Below, piece after piece: positions 1 through 6,085 of a stretch of DNA of 9,522 nt. Within the stretch, counting starts at the first letter, position 1. Each line of letters starts with the position of its first letter. This DNA is from Wenzhouxiangella sp. (GTDB lineage Bacteria > Pseudomonadota > Gammaproteobacteria > Xanthomonadales > Wenzhouxiangellaceae). The translations under genes were made by a program, and so were the position numbers. Below the pieces are notes generated by a model. It was not told the origin of the DNA and did not search any database. It saw nothing but the letters and a program-made list of their open reading frames with translations. The stretch covers positions 1 to 9,522 of the forward strand of contig SKKV01000005.1 of NCBI GenBank assembly GCA_007123575.1, given 5' to 3'.

Positions 1-194
1 AACCAGCCCAGCACACGGCGGTGGTGGTCCTCGCCGTAGCACTCGATGAATTTGCGGGTGTGGTGATCCGAGGGATTCTCCAGCGCCTTGATTCGTGCCT
101 TGACAAAGTCTGCGGTGAGAGGGATGCCGCACCATTGCTCGATGCAGTGCTGCCAGCCATCGTAGCTTTGCGGAATCGGGTCGTATTCAGTCAT
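1..194 (-). CDS. Conserved hypothetical protein downstream of zigA (3' end outside window)
   Basis: The reading frame opens with ATG at 194-192 and stays open to the window edge (64 complete codons), so the C-terminus is missing. The protein begins MTEYDPIPQSYDGWQHCIEQ and continues with WCGIPLT and later HHTRKFIECYGEDHHRRVLGWF-like sequence. It is rich in Trp, His and Cys, with no signal peptide or membrane helix. Its start overlaps the zigA stop by 8 bp (ATGACTGA), which suggests translational coupling and one transcript with zigA. From memory, short proteins of this type sit beside zigA in pseudomonads (the PA5534/PA5535 neighbourhood); no function is established. The His/Cys content and the operon hint at a role in zinc limitation, but that is inference. 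The gene is very likely real because of the coupling and the family resemblance. Confidence 0.75.
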   Translation of the reverse strand, partial: MTEYDPIPQSYDGWQHCIEQWCGIPLTADFVKARIKALENPSDHHTRKFIECYGEDHHRRVLGW

Positions 195-1389
195 GGTGTT
201 CCATTGCCCAGGTAGGGAAAGGGTCTTTCAGTGTTTGCCAGGATGTCATTTCCATCCGATCCGCATCGACGAGGCAGGCTTCCAGGCGTCGGCGCAGGTC
301 CTGTTCGTCAAAATCAATGCCGATGAAGACCAGCTCCTGGCGGCGGTCGCCGAATTCCGGGTGCCAGCGTGACTGGATCAAGTCGCGCCAGTGCGGGTCT
401 TCGGGCCACTGCGAGCGGTCAATCGCCGCCCACCACAGGCCCATCGCCTGATGCCGAACCAGTGGGCCGGCCTGGCTGAGCTCGCCGACCCATTCCGGCC
501 GCGTCGCCAGCCAGAAATGCCCCTTGGCCCTGAGTACGCCGGACCACTGGCCGTTGAGAAAAGCCATGAAGCGCTCCGGGTGCAGCGGTCTGGGGTCGCG
601 CCAGGTGAAATGGCGAATACCGTATTCCTCGGTTTCCGGCACGTGGTCGCGAAAGTTGTACAGCTCCCGGTACCACAGCGGGTGGGTCTGGGCGCGCTGA
701 AAGTCGAAGCGACCGGTGTCCAGCACCTCGGCCAGATCAACCTCGGCGAAGCGGGTTTCCACGACCTTCGCCGCCGGGTTGAGCGCGGCGAGCACCTTGC
801 GCACCAGATCCAGGGTTTCGGCATCGACCTGGTCAGTCTTGTTGATGATCAGCGTGTCGGCAAACTCGATCTGATCAACCAATAGATCCACCAGCGTGCG
901 TTCGTCATCCTCGCCCAGGGATTCACCCCGGTCGCGCAGAAACTCCTCGCTGGAATAATCTTTCAACAGCGTGGCTGCATCGACCACGGTAACCATGGTG
1001 TCGAGCCTGGCGACGTCGCTCAGCGAGCGCCCCTCTTCATCCCGGAATTCGAACGTGGCGGCCACCGGCAGCGGTTCGGAAATGCCGGTCGATTCGATCA
1101 GGAGATAGTCGAAGTCGCCCGACTCGGACAGCCGGCGAACTTCCTCCAGCAGGTCATCGCGCAGGGTGCAGCAGATACAGCCGTTGGTCATTTCCACCAA
1201 CTGCTCGTCGGTGCGCTTGACCTCGGCCTGGCCGGCGCGAATCAGCTCGGCGTCAATATTGACCTCGGACATGTCATTGATGATGACAGCAACTCGTTTT
1301 CCTTCGCTATTACGCAACACGCGGTTGAGCAGCGTGGTCTTGCCGGCGCCCAGGAAGCCGGAGAGCACAGTGACTGGCAGGGGCTTCAT
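187..1389 (-). CDS. zigA: Zinc metallochaperone GTPase ZigA (COG0523/CobW family)
   Basis: This is a cytosolic G3E GTPase thought to deliver Zn(II) to client proteins when zinc is scarce. With the ATG at 1389 it has 400 residues, normal for the long ZigA subfamily. Visible motifs are Walker A GFLGAGKTT (residues 11-19), the metal-binding CxCC motif CICC (71-74), a Walker B-like ESTG (99-102), the guanine-specificity motif NKTD (183-186), and a CobW C-terminal domain from about residue 255 that includes GDRRQELVFIGID. A GTG lies two codons upstream at 1395, but ATG 1389 is preferred because AGAGG sits 5 nt before it, whereas the GTG would be almost on top of that site. A Zur-like palindrome lies 21-45 bp upstream, so repression by Zn-loaded Zur is likely. 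The stop overlaps the next gene by 8 bp. Other COG0523 members serve cobalt or nitrile hydratase, but the sequence pattern and operator favour zinc. Confidence 0.9.
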   Translation of the reverse strand: MKPLPVTVLSGFLGAGKTTLLNRVLRNSEGKRVAVIINDMSEVNIDAELIRAGQAEVKRTDEQLVEMTNGCICCTLRDDLLEEVRRLSESGDFDYLLIESTGISEPLPVAATFEFRDEEGRSLSDVARLDTMVTVVDAATLLKDYSSEEFLRDRGESLGEDDERTLVDLLVDQIEFADTLIINKTDQVDAETLDLVRKVLAALNPAAKVVETRFAEVDLAEVLDTGRFDFQRAQTHPLWYRELYNFRDHVPETEEYGIRHFTWRDPRPLHPERFMAFLNGQWSGVLRAKGHFWLATRPEWVGELSQAGPLVRHQAMGLWWAAIDRSQWPEDPHWRDLIQSRWHPEFGDRRQELVFIGIDFDEQDLRRRLEACLVDADRMEMTSWQTLKDPFPTWAMEHHD

Positions 1390-1409
1390 GAACACCTCTT
1401 ACCCTTATA

Positions 1410-1434
1410 GAAAGCGTTATTTTATAACATAAAG
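1410..1434 (-). promoter_or_regulatory. Putative Zur operator upstream of zigA
   Basis: The core is GTTAT-TTT-ATAAC at 1416-1428, an uninterrupted 5-bp inverted repeat with a 3-nt spacer. Read on the gene's strand, it gives ATGTTATAAAATAACGC, close to the known gammaproteobacterial Zur consensus (ATGTTATAnTATAACAT). One inner position and the two outer bases of one arm differ. Its place just upstream of a ZigA-type GTPase is where Zur sites are usually found. The site is AT-rich against GC-rich surroundings and may overlap the promoter. Confidence 0.7.
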
Positions 1435-1468
1435 GGGTCCCATCAAAGCAAACCGCCGCAAAGAATCG

Positions 1469-1864
1469 CTAATTGCTTGAGCGTCTGAAGCTGCCAATGG
1501 TCATGACCATCACCAGAAACAAGCCCAGCGTGGCCGCGATTGAGCTTGCAGCCAGCAGGGGATCCAGACGGTCTATGCCGGCGTGCCCGCCGTAGAGCAT
1601 GAACAATCCGCCGACCATGCCGAATACCCCAAAATGATGCAACCCCAGCTGCAGTAGCAACAGCCAGCTGCTGGTCCCATTAAGCCATAGCCGATGAACG
1701 GTTGCATAAAGGATAGAAAGCAAAAATCCCACCAGCAGAAGGTGCGCGTGAGTCACCAGCTGAGAGTGATCTCGGGTCGCAGCCATCCAGAGACCGAGAC
1801 CCATACCGGCAAGGCCATAGACCAAGCCGGCGGTCAAGTGCGTGCGTTGAAAAAGCGTTTGCAT
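1469..1864 (-). CDS. Small four-helix membrane protein resembling heme-copper oxidase subunit I
   Basis: The 131-residue protein has four predicted membrane helices (about residues 12-29, 40-58, 67-90 and 102-122) and a short basic C-terminal tail. The segment HSQLVTHAHLLLVGF (from residue 33) and LHHFGVFG (from residue 75) recall His-bearing helices of heme-copper oxidase/NorB subunit I. The protein is only about a quarter of subunit I length, so it cannot be a full oxidase. Such mini-proteins are often annotated as cytochrome c oxidase subunit I-like; I know of no proven function. Heme or metal binding through H33, H39, H41, H76 and H77 is possible. The start ATG has AAGGA 8 nt upstream. 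The gene lies on the same strand as zigA, 79 bp before it, but the Zur-like box sits in that gap, so zigA can be transcribed separately. It is divergent from the EAL gene. Confidence 0.7.
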   Translation of the reverse strand: MQTLFQRTHLTAGLVYGLAGMGLGLWMAATRDHSQLVTHAHLLLVGFLLSILYATVHRLWLNGTSSWLLLLQLGLHHFGVFGMVGGLFMLYGGHAGIDRLDPLLAASSIAATLGLFLVMVMTIGSFRRSSN

Positions 1865-2080
1865 CGTTGAGTTCCTTGAGTAGGGAGCTACAGCGTGCGC
1901 TTCCAGGTGCCGATAGTTTTGAAAGAATGCTCAAAAATTCCTCAACAAGCGATTTGATTCCATGAGTTTCAAGTGCAAGCACGGTCAACTCGACCGATTG
2001 ATAAAACTTTCACTTGCTTTTCCTTGGATTTGCCTGTACTGTCAATTGCCAATATTGTCAAAAACAGCAAGGGTATTCTC

Positions 2081-2830
2081 ATGACTCCGGAAAGCGCCCG
2101 TCTATCGCTTCACAGCGCCAGCGCAGACGAGTGCGGTTTTGCGCTGCAGCGTATAGGTGCGGTCGACGAGACCAGGAAATCCGGATTCGGTAATCCCTGG
2201 CCGTGGTTTGAGCTGCTGATCCGGCCGAATCGCCACTACTTTTCAGGTTCACCGGGCGCGTTCATCAACAAGCTCTACGCCGAACGCATGCCGGAAGTCA
2301 CCGACTCGGAAGTCCTCGCCAGAGCGGTCGCCTGGCTTGTCGGCCAGAGCCAGCCGACCCGCCTGAGTATCAATGTTCATCCGCAATCGCTTACTCGAGC
2401 CCGGTTTCTTGCACAGGCCATGGAGGCGCAGGGAAAAGTGGTCGAGGTCGGTCATTCCTTGTGCCTTGAGCTGGTGGAGTTCGGCGAGTGTCCAGAAAGG
2501 TCGCTGCTGGCCCGAAGCGCCCAACGCTTGCGAGACGCCGGCTTGTTGATTGCGCTGGATGACTTCGGCACCCGCCTTAACTTTTTCGATATGTGCGCCG
2601 AAGGCGTCGTGGACCTGATCAAGGTGGATGCATCGGTGGTTCGCGGAGTGGGTGAGGACCGCTACCGTCAGGCAATCGTGCAAAGCATCAAAACTCTGAC
2701 CCAGGGTATCGACGCCAAGGTGATTGCCGAAGGCGTGGAAACAACCCACGAGTTGGAAAGCCTTAGTGGCTTGGGCGTGGATTACGCCCAAGGCTACCTT
2801 TATCACAGACCGGAAATCGCGGAGATCTGA
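2081..2830 (+). CDS. Stand-alone EAL-domain protein, probable c-di-GMP phosphodiesterase
   Basis: EAL domains hydrolyse cyclic di-GMP to pGpG. This 249-residue protein is almost entirely one EAL domain, with no sensor, GGDEF or membrane segment. Motifs in order are ELLIR (44-48, the EALxR position), SIN with N98, LELVE with E130, DDFGT (160-164), IKVD with K181 and D183, AEGVET (216-221, E217) and AQGYL (Q237). The residues known to hold metals and act in catalysis are therefore present, so activity is plausible. The loop after DDFGT reads RLNFF instead of the usual GYSS, which may change dimer signalling or activity. The start at 2081 is chosen for the AGCAAGGG Shine-Dalgarno about 8 nt upstream; a GTG at 1973 would add 36 residues unlike the family. 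The stop is 2 bp before the DUF6502-type gene, so the two are co-transcribed. The 216-bp divergent region upstream must hold its promoter, but I see no strong match to -35/-10 boxes. Confidence 0.85.
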   Translation: MTPESARLSLHSASADECGFALQRIGAVDETRKSGFGNPWPWFELLIRPNRHYFSGSPGAFINKLYAERMPEVTDSEVLARAVAWLVGQSQPTRLSINVHPQSLTRARFLAQAMEAQGKVVEVGHSLCLELVEFGECPERSLLARSAQRLRDAGLLIALDDFGTRLNFFDMCAEGVVDLIKVDASVVRGVGEDRYRQAIVQSIKTLTQGIDAKVIAEGVETTHELESLSGLGVDYAQGYLYHRPEIAEI

Positions 2831-2832
2831 AA

Positions 2833-3693
2833 ATGGCAGACACTGCTGTCCAATCAAGCGAAAGGGGAAACGTGGGTTGGCTAGTCGAGTCCATGGCCAG
2901 CATGATCCGACCGATCGTCCGCTTCGCCGTTGGTCGCGTGTCCTGCAGCGCGCTGGTCGACTTGGTGCGACAAATCTATGTCGAAGAAGCGCGTGAATAT
3001 TTGCAGACAGAGCACCCTGATCGGCGGGTAACCCGATCAGCCCTGGCACTGCTATGCGGAATGGATGGGCGAGCCATCAAGAGTTTCGAAGAGTCTGCGG
3101 AGCGCCCGTTTGTTGCCGCCGATATTTGTTCAGAGGCTGCCATTCTGGAGACCTGGATGAACGACGCTGATTTCGTCGACGCAGACACCGGCAAACCAGC
3201 AGAACTCCTGATTTACGGCCCCCAGGGCACTTTCCAGCGTCTGGTCAATCGTGCTGCTGGAAGGGCGGTCACGGCCCAGACCGTGCTGGAGCGTTTGAAA
3301 GAGCGCGGCAACATCGCGATAACCGAGTCAGGCACACATGTGCGCATGATCAGCCCGTCATACCTGTTGGTACCTGACTCTCAGCAGACGGCTATCGAGG
3401 CTGGCAGTTTTGCCATCAATCGACTCGGCAAGGCAGTCATCCACAACACGCGGCGTTTTGACAAGAACCAGCCCCCATGGCTCCAGCAAGACCGCTGGTC
3501 GCTGCGAATTCCACACCAGCGATTGGAGGAGATTCGTGCTCAGATTCGATCAATGCTGCAACAACAAGTCGATGACGCAGAAGAGTTCCTTGAAACCGAG
3601 GAAAGCAATAGCACAAGGGATTCAGTCTGTTCGGTCGGCGTTGGCTACTACTACTGGGAAAGCCAGCAAGGCGACCAGTCCGATGGTGAATGA
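2833..3693 (+). CDS. DUF6502-type protein with N-terminal helix-turn-helix
   Basis: This 286-residue soluble protein matches my recollection of the DUF6502 family. It has an N-terminal helical part with LVDLVRQIYVEEA (41-53), a helix-turn-helix-like segment VTRSALALLCGMDGRAIKSF (66-85), and a segment like WMNDADFVDADTGKP that the family shares. A long middle follows, then a C-terminal VGVGYYYWE close to the family's G(V/I)GxYYFE ending. Biochemical function is unknown; the helix-turn-helix suggests nucleic-acid binding, possibly regulation of its own operon. No signal peptide or membrane helix is seen. Its ATG is 2 bp after the EAL stop, with GGAG inside the end of the EAL gene, so translation is coupled. 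An ATG at 3690 overlaps its stop (ATGA), but a better start for the next gene lies 57 bp downstream. Family assignment rests on memory of motifs, not on a search. Confidence 0.7.
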   Translation: MADTAVQSSERGNVGWLVESMASMIRPIVRFAVGRVSCSALVDLVRQIYVEEAREYLQTEHPDRRVTRSALALLCGMDGRAIKSFEESAERPFVAADICSEAAILETWMNDADFVDADTGKPAELLIYGPQGTFQRLVNRAAGRAVTAQTVLERLKERGNIAITESGTHVRMISPSYLLVPDSQQTAIEAGSFAINRLGKAVIHNTRRFDKNQPPWLQQDRWSLRIPHQRLEEIRAQIRSMLQQQVDDAEEFLETEESNSTRDSVCSVGVGYYYWESQQGDQSDGE

Positions 3694-3731
3694 CTACCGC
3701 AGGCTTTCATCAGGCACACATCAGGCAACTT

Positions 3732-3737
3732 AAGGAG
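3732..3737 (+). promoter_or_regulatory. Strong ribosome binding site AAGGAG deciding the start of the repeat protein
   Basis: AAGGAG lies 9 nt upstream of ATG 3747 and is the best Shine-Dalgarno in the window. It favours 3747 over the overlapping ATG at 3690 and over ATG 3891 directly before the signal sequence, neither of which has a comparable site. Confidence 0.75.
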
Positions 3738-3746
3738 ATCAGCACC

Positions 3747-4661
3747 ATGAACAAGCATATAGACAGTTCCCGGTTTTCAATCGGTAAGAGTGGCACGGGG
3801 ATAGGCAAAAGTGGCACGGGGATAGGCAAAAGTGGCACGGGGATAGGTAAGAGCGGAACCGGCATTGGCAAGAGTGGTACCGGTAGCCGGATGGCTGGCC
3901 GACTGCTCGCAGCCTTTGCCCTGCTCGCACTGACCCTGCCGCTGAGCCTTGTCGCCGGAAGCCCGCAGTCCTTTTTGATGGACGTACACGAAGGCACCGT
4001 GACCGTTACCCTGCACGACGAAGGTCGAGTGGTTAGCGGCCAGGCAACATTGTCGCAAGCGCGCGGAGGGTTGGTGCGTGTGCCCATGCGAGTGATTGAC
4101 TTGGATGGAAGCGCCAGTCGCACGGCAAGTCATGGCTCCGGTAGCGGTGGCCAAAGTGTCGGTGGTTGCAGTGGCTTGATGTCGCATGGCTCAGGCAGTG
4201 GTGGTCAGAGCGTTGGCGGCTGCGGTAGTTTGATGTCGCATGGTTCCGGTAGTGGTGGTCAGAGCGTTGGCGGCTGCGGCAGTTTGATGTCGCATGGTTC
4301 CGGTAGTGGTGGTCAGAGCGTTGGCGGCTGCGGCAGTTTGATGTCGCATGGTTCCGGTAGTGGTGGTCAGAGCGTTGGCAGCTGCGGCAGCTTGATGTCT
4401 CACGGTTCCGGTAGCGGTGGCCAAAGAGTTGGTGGCTGTAGCGGCTTGATGTCGCATGGCTCAGGCAGCGGCGGCCAAAGTATTGGCAAGTGCAAATCAG
4501 CGGAGGCGCTATGGGGTTACGCAGAAGTGCTCGCAGGTGCAGACGACTTCAATGTGATTGTGTTCCGTCTGGATCAAAGTGGCCCGATCGAACATCTGAT
4601 CGTTGCTGCTGATCGCAGCGCCAGTGATCAGATTTCGAACATGTGGGTAGCCGAGCCTTAA
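3747..4661 (+). CDS. Exported double-repeat protein: IGKSGTG heptads, signal sequence, 18-residue His/Cys Gly-Ser repeats
   Basis: I do not recognise this 304-residue protein. In order it has a short hydrophilic start (1-11); five perfect IGKSGTG heptads (12-46); and a signal-like segment beginning MAGRLLAAFALLAL at residue 49 and ending near LVAGS (67-72), with possible signal-peptidase cleavage after A70 or G71. A small beta-rich stretch follows (about 73-125, with GTVTVTLHDEGRVVSG), then seven copies of an 18-residue repeat SHGSGSGGQSVGGCGSLM (128 to about 251) and a C-terminal domain of about 50 residues (ALWGYAEVL, FNVIVFRLD, HLIVAADRS). All seven Cys lie in the repeats, one per copy. 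The start at 3747 is set by AAGGAG 9 nt upstream. It is last in the cluster with the EAL and DUF6502-type genes and is followed by a hairpin. Gly/Ser repeats of about 18 residues suggest a beta-solenoid or amyloid-like surface protein; a DUF5666-like relation is another possibility. Both are inference. Confidence 0.85.
   Translation: MNKHIDSSRFSIGKSGTGIGKSGTGIGKSGTGIGKSGTGIGKSGTGSRMAGRLLAAFALLALTLPLSLVAGSPQSFLMDVHEGTVTVTLHDEGRVVSGQATLSQARGGLVRVPMRVIDLDGSASRTASHGSGSGGQSVGGCSGLMSHGSGSGGQSVGGCGSLMSHGSGSGGQSVGGCGSLMSHGSGSGGQSVGGCGSLMSHGSGSGGQSVGSCGSLMSHGSGSGGQRVGGCSGLMSHGSGSGGQSIGKCKSAEALWGYAEVLAGADDFNVIVFRLDQSGPIEHLIVAADRSASDQISNMWVAEP
3780..3884 (+). repeat. Five tandem 21-bp units encoding IGKSGTG
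   Basis: The units start at 3780, 3801, 3822, 3843 and 3864. All five encode exactly IGKSGTG. Units 2 and 3 are identical in DNA; the others differ only at third codon positions (for example ATC/ATA/ATT for Ile, GGC/GGA and ACG/ACC). The array lies inside the gene, before its signal sequence. Confidence 0.97.
4128..4499 (+). repeat. Seven tandem 54-bp units encoding an 18-residue His/Cys Gly-Ser repeat
   Basis: Units start at 4128, 4182, 4236, 4290, 4344, 4398 and 4452; the last is partial (16 residues, ending SIGKCKS). Units 3 and 4 are identical in DNA, and units 2 and 5 are nearly so. Units 1 and 6 differ more and share the CSGLM variant. This suggests recent expansion of the middle of the array between older end copies. 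Each unit carries one His (position 2) and one Cys (position 14); all but the partial last unit also end in Met. Confidence 0.97.
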
Positions 4662-4676
4662 GGGTTTTGCGTTCAG

Positions 4677-4706
4677 CACAGGAACCGGTACGAACCGGTT
4701 CCTGTG
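4677..4706. terminator. Perfect hairpin between convergent genes, probable bidirectional terminator
   Basis: CACAGGAACCGGT (4677-4689) and ACCGGTTCCTGTG (4694-4706) form a perfect 13-bp stem around an ACGA loop. It sits between the repeat-protein stop (4661) and the stop of the convergent lipoprotein gene (4719). Neither strand has a clean T-tract after the stem, so it may be a weak terminator or may protect transcript 3' ends. No other feature explains it. Confidence 0.7.
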
Positions 4707-4718
4707 TGCGCTACCCGG

Positions 4719-6050
4719 TCACTCAACTCGTCCTCGAAGCAGCAATACCTCGCTGCGGGTGTCGGGAATGAAATGACTGTGGCCAATGACCAGCCTGCCG
4801 TCTGGCCCCATGTCCGCCTTGCGCATCAGCAGGCCTTGCAGTCCGCCGCCAAAGCCACCGTCGGGTGTTCCTGTTCCGGCCACCAGCAGCGGTCGGCTGA
4901 ATGAATCGCCACTATCGCCTGAGTGCATCAGACCCAGCCCCAGCGAAAGCCGGGACTGCCAGTCGAGAATCTCCCAGGTTACGATCAAATTTGATTCGTG
5001 TGTCAGCAGCTGCGGAAAGCCGGCGTAAGCCTGACCTGCACCGGTTGGTTCAAGGATCGTCCGGCCCTCACTGAACGACAGATCATCCCCGGCCCTGGCA
5101 TAAACCAGGCCGGCGGCCTGGCCGGGGTTCTGCTCACCTTCGGCAAACACCAGGTGCAGCGTGCCCTGGCTGTCCACGGCAAGGCGCGGCGCATCGGCGT
5201 AACCGGCGCGCTGCAGTGCCGGCCCGAGCAGCTCGAACGACTCGCCGTCATCGCTGGATACCGCGAGCTGAACGTTGGCATCTTCCTTTTCGCCATAGGT
5301 CCAGGCCAGAACCACCCGACCGTCATCCAGCAAGGCCAGTGCGGGTCCGCGGGTCGGTTGATCACCGCTGCCGCTGATGTGGATGGCATCCCGAAAACGT
5401 CTGCCACCATCCATTGAGCGAGCCAGGCGCAGGTCGCCCTCGTATTCGGTCCAGGCCACCCATACCCGGTCGCCTTCGACGACCAGATCCAGGCTGCCGT
5501 TGTCCCAGCGTTCGGAAGACTGTCGCCCCTTGCCAGCGCCGCCGGTGGTCCAGGACAGGTTGACCGGTTCGGCGAAGCTTTCGCCGCCGTCTTCCGACCG
5601 GGCGACCAGAATTTCTCCTCCGTGTGACCCGCCGGTAAACAGAATCTCTTCCCAGGCCACCAGGATGGTGTCGCCGCCGTCGGGTGTGGCCATGCGCGGC
5701 AGCCAGGAAAACACATCCGGACTGTCCGAGACGGCCACGGGCTCGGCCAAAATAGCGTCGCCCTCGGCATCGAAGCGCTGGAGGAAAATGGTCTGGGCGC
5801 GGTTGTCGACCCAGGCGATCAGGGTCTCACCGTCCCGGCCGGCAGCGACGGCCGGATCATCAACGTAGTGAAATTCCGACTCATTCATCCGCCACGGACC
5901 GCGCTCCGCGTCACCCTCGGCGACCTTTACCGGCGAGCGCCAGATCACCGGCTCATCATCCGACTCCGAACGCTTCTCCTCAACCTCACCCCCACAGGCG
6001 CTCAGCGCGACCAACAACGGAAAAGCCATGAACCAGGTAAAAGCTTTCAT
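4719..6050 (-). CDS. BNR/Asp-box beta-propeller lipoprotein (sialidase-like fold)
   Basis: The 443-residue protein (ATG at 6050) begins MKAFTWFMAFPLLVALSACG, a lipoprotein signal with lipobox LSAC and acylated C19. The mature part has four clear Asp-boxes (SxDxGxxF): SEDGGESF (152-159), SMDGGRRF (212-219), SSDDGESF (265-272) and SGDSGDSF (377-384). Repeated LVAWEE, VWVAWTE and VLAWTYG strands fit a six-bladed sialidase/BNR propeller. I see no FRIP-type arginine motif, so sialidase activity is doubtful and a binding or scaffold role is equally possible. An in-frame ATG at 6089 overlaps the upstream gene's stop (ATGA) and would add 13 residues; I chose 6050 because it gives a standard-length lipoprotein signal. 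Neither start has a well-spaced Shine-Dalgarno, so coupling to the upstream gene is likely. The protein is probably anchored in a membrane facing the periplasm or surface. Confidence 0.8.
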   Translation of the reverse strand: MKAFTWFMAFPLLVALSACGGEVEEKRSESDDEPVIWRSPVKVAEGDAERGPWRMNESEFHYVDDPAVAAGRDGETLIAWVDNRAQTIFLQRFDAEGDAILAEPVAVSDSPDVFSWLPRMATPDGGDTILVAWEEILFTGGSHGGEILVARSEDGGESFAEPVNLSWTTGGAGKGRQSSERWDNGSLDLVVEGDRVWVAWTEYEGDLRLARSMDGGRRFRDAIHISGSGDQPTRGPALALLDDGRVVLAWTYGEKEDANVQLAVSSDDGESFELLGPALQRAGYADAPRLAVDSQGTLHLVFAEGEQNPGQAAGLVYARAGDDLSFSEGRTILEPTGAGQAYAGFPQLLTHESNLIVTWEILDWQSRLSLGLGLMHSGDSGDSFSRPLLVAGTGTPDGGFGGGLQGLLMRKADMGPDGRLVIGHSHFIPDTRSEVLLLRGRVE

Positions 6051-6085
6051 TCCTGCAGTGTAGCAACGCCGTGACTGAAGCTGAC

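Noticed and set aside
1973..2080. GTG at 1973 as start of the EAL protein
   Set aside because: It would add 36 residues unrelated to the EAL domain and lacks the Shine-Dalgarno seen before ATG 2081.
2249..3049. 266-residue minus-strand open frame crossing the EAL and DUF6502-type genes
   Set aside because: It spans two convincing plus-strand genes and shows no family motif.
3690..3746. ATG at 3690, overlapping the DUF6502-type stop, as start of the repeat protein
   Set aside because: The downstream ATG 3747 has a strong AAGGAG at 9 nt; the extra 19 residues show no conserved feature.
3780..3884. GIGKSGTG heptads as a Walker A (P-loop) motif
   Set aside because: The spacing does not fit GxxxxGK[S/T] (a Ser stands where the first Gly should be), and the motif is simply repeated with no nucleotide-binding fold around it.
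3710..4457. Long minus-strand reading frames opposite the repeat protein
   Set aside because: They mirror the tandem repeats of the plus-strand gene and have no ribosome binding site or recognisable motif; the plus frame has the export signal and synonymous-only variation.
3780..4499. The two tandem arrays as CRISPR or other non-coding repeats
   Set aside because: The units are contiguous without spacers, multiples of three in length, in frame, and vary mostly at synonymous positions.
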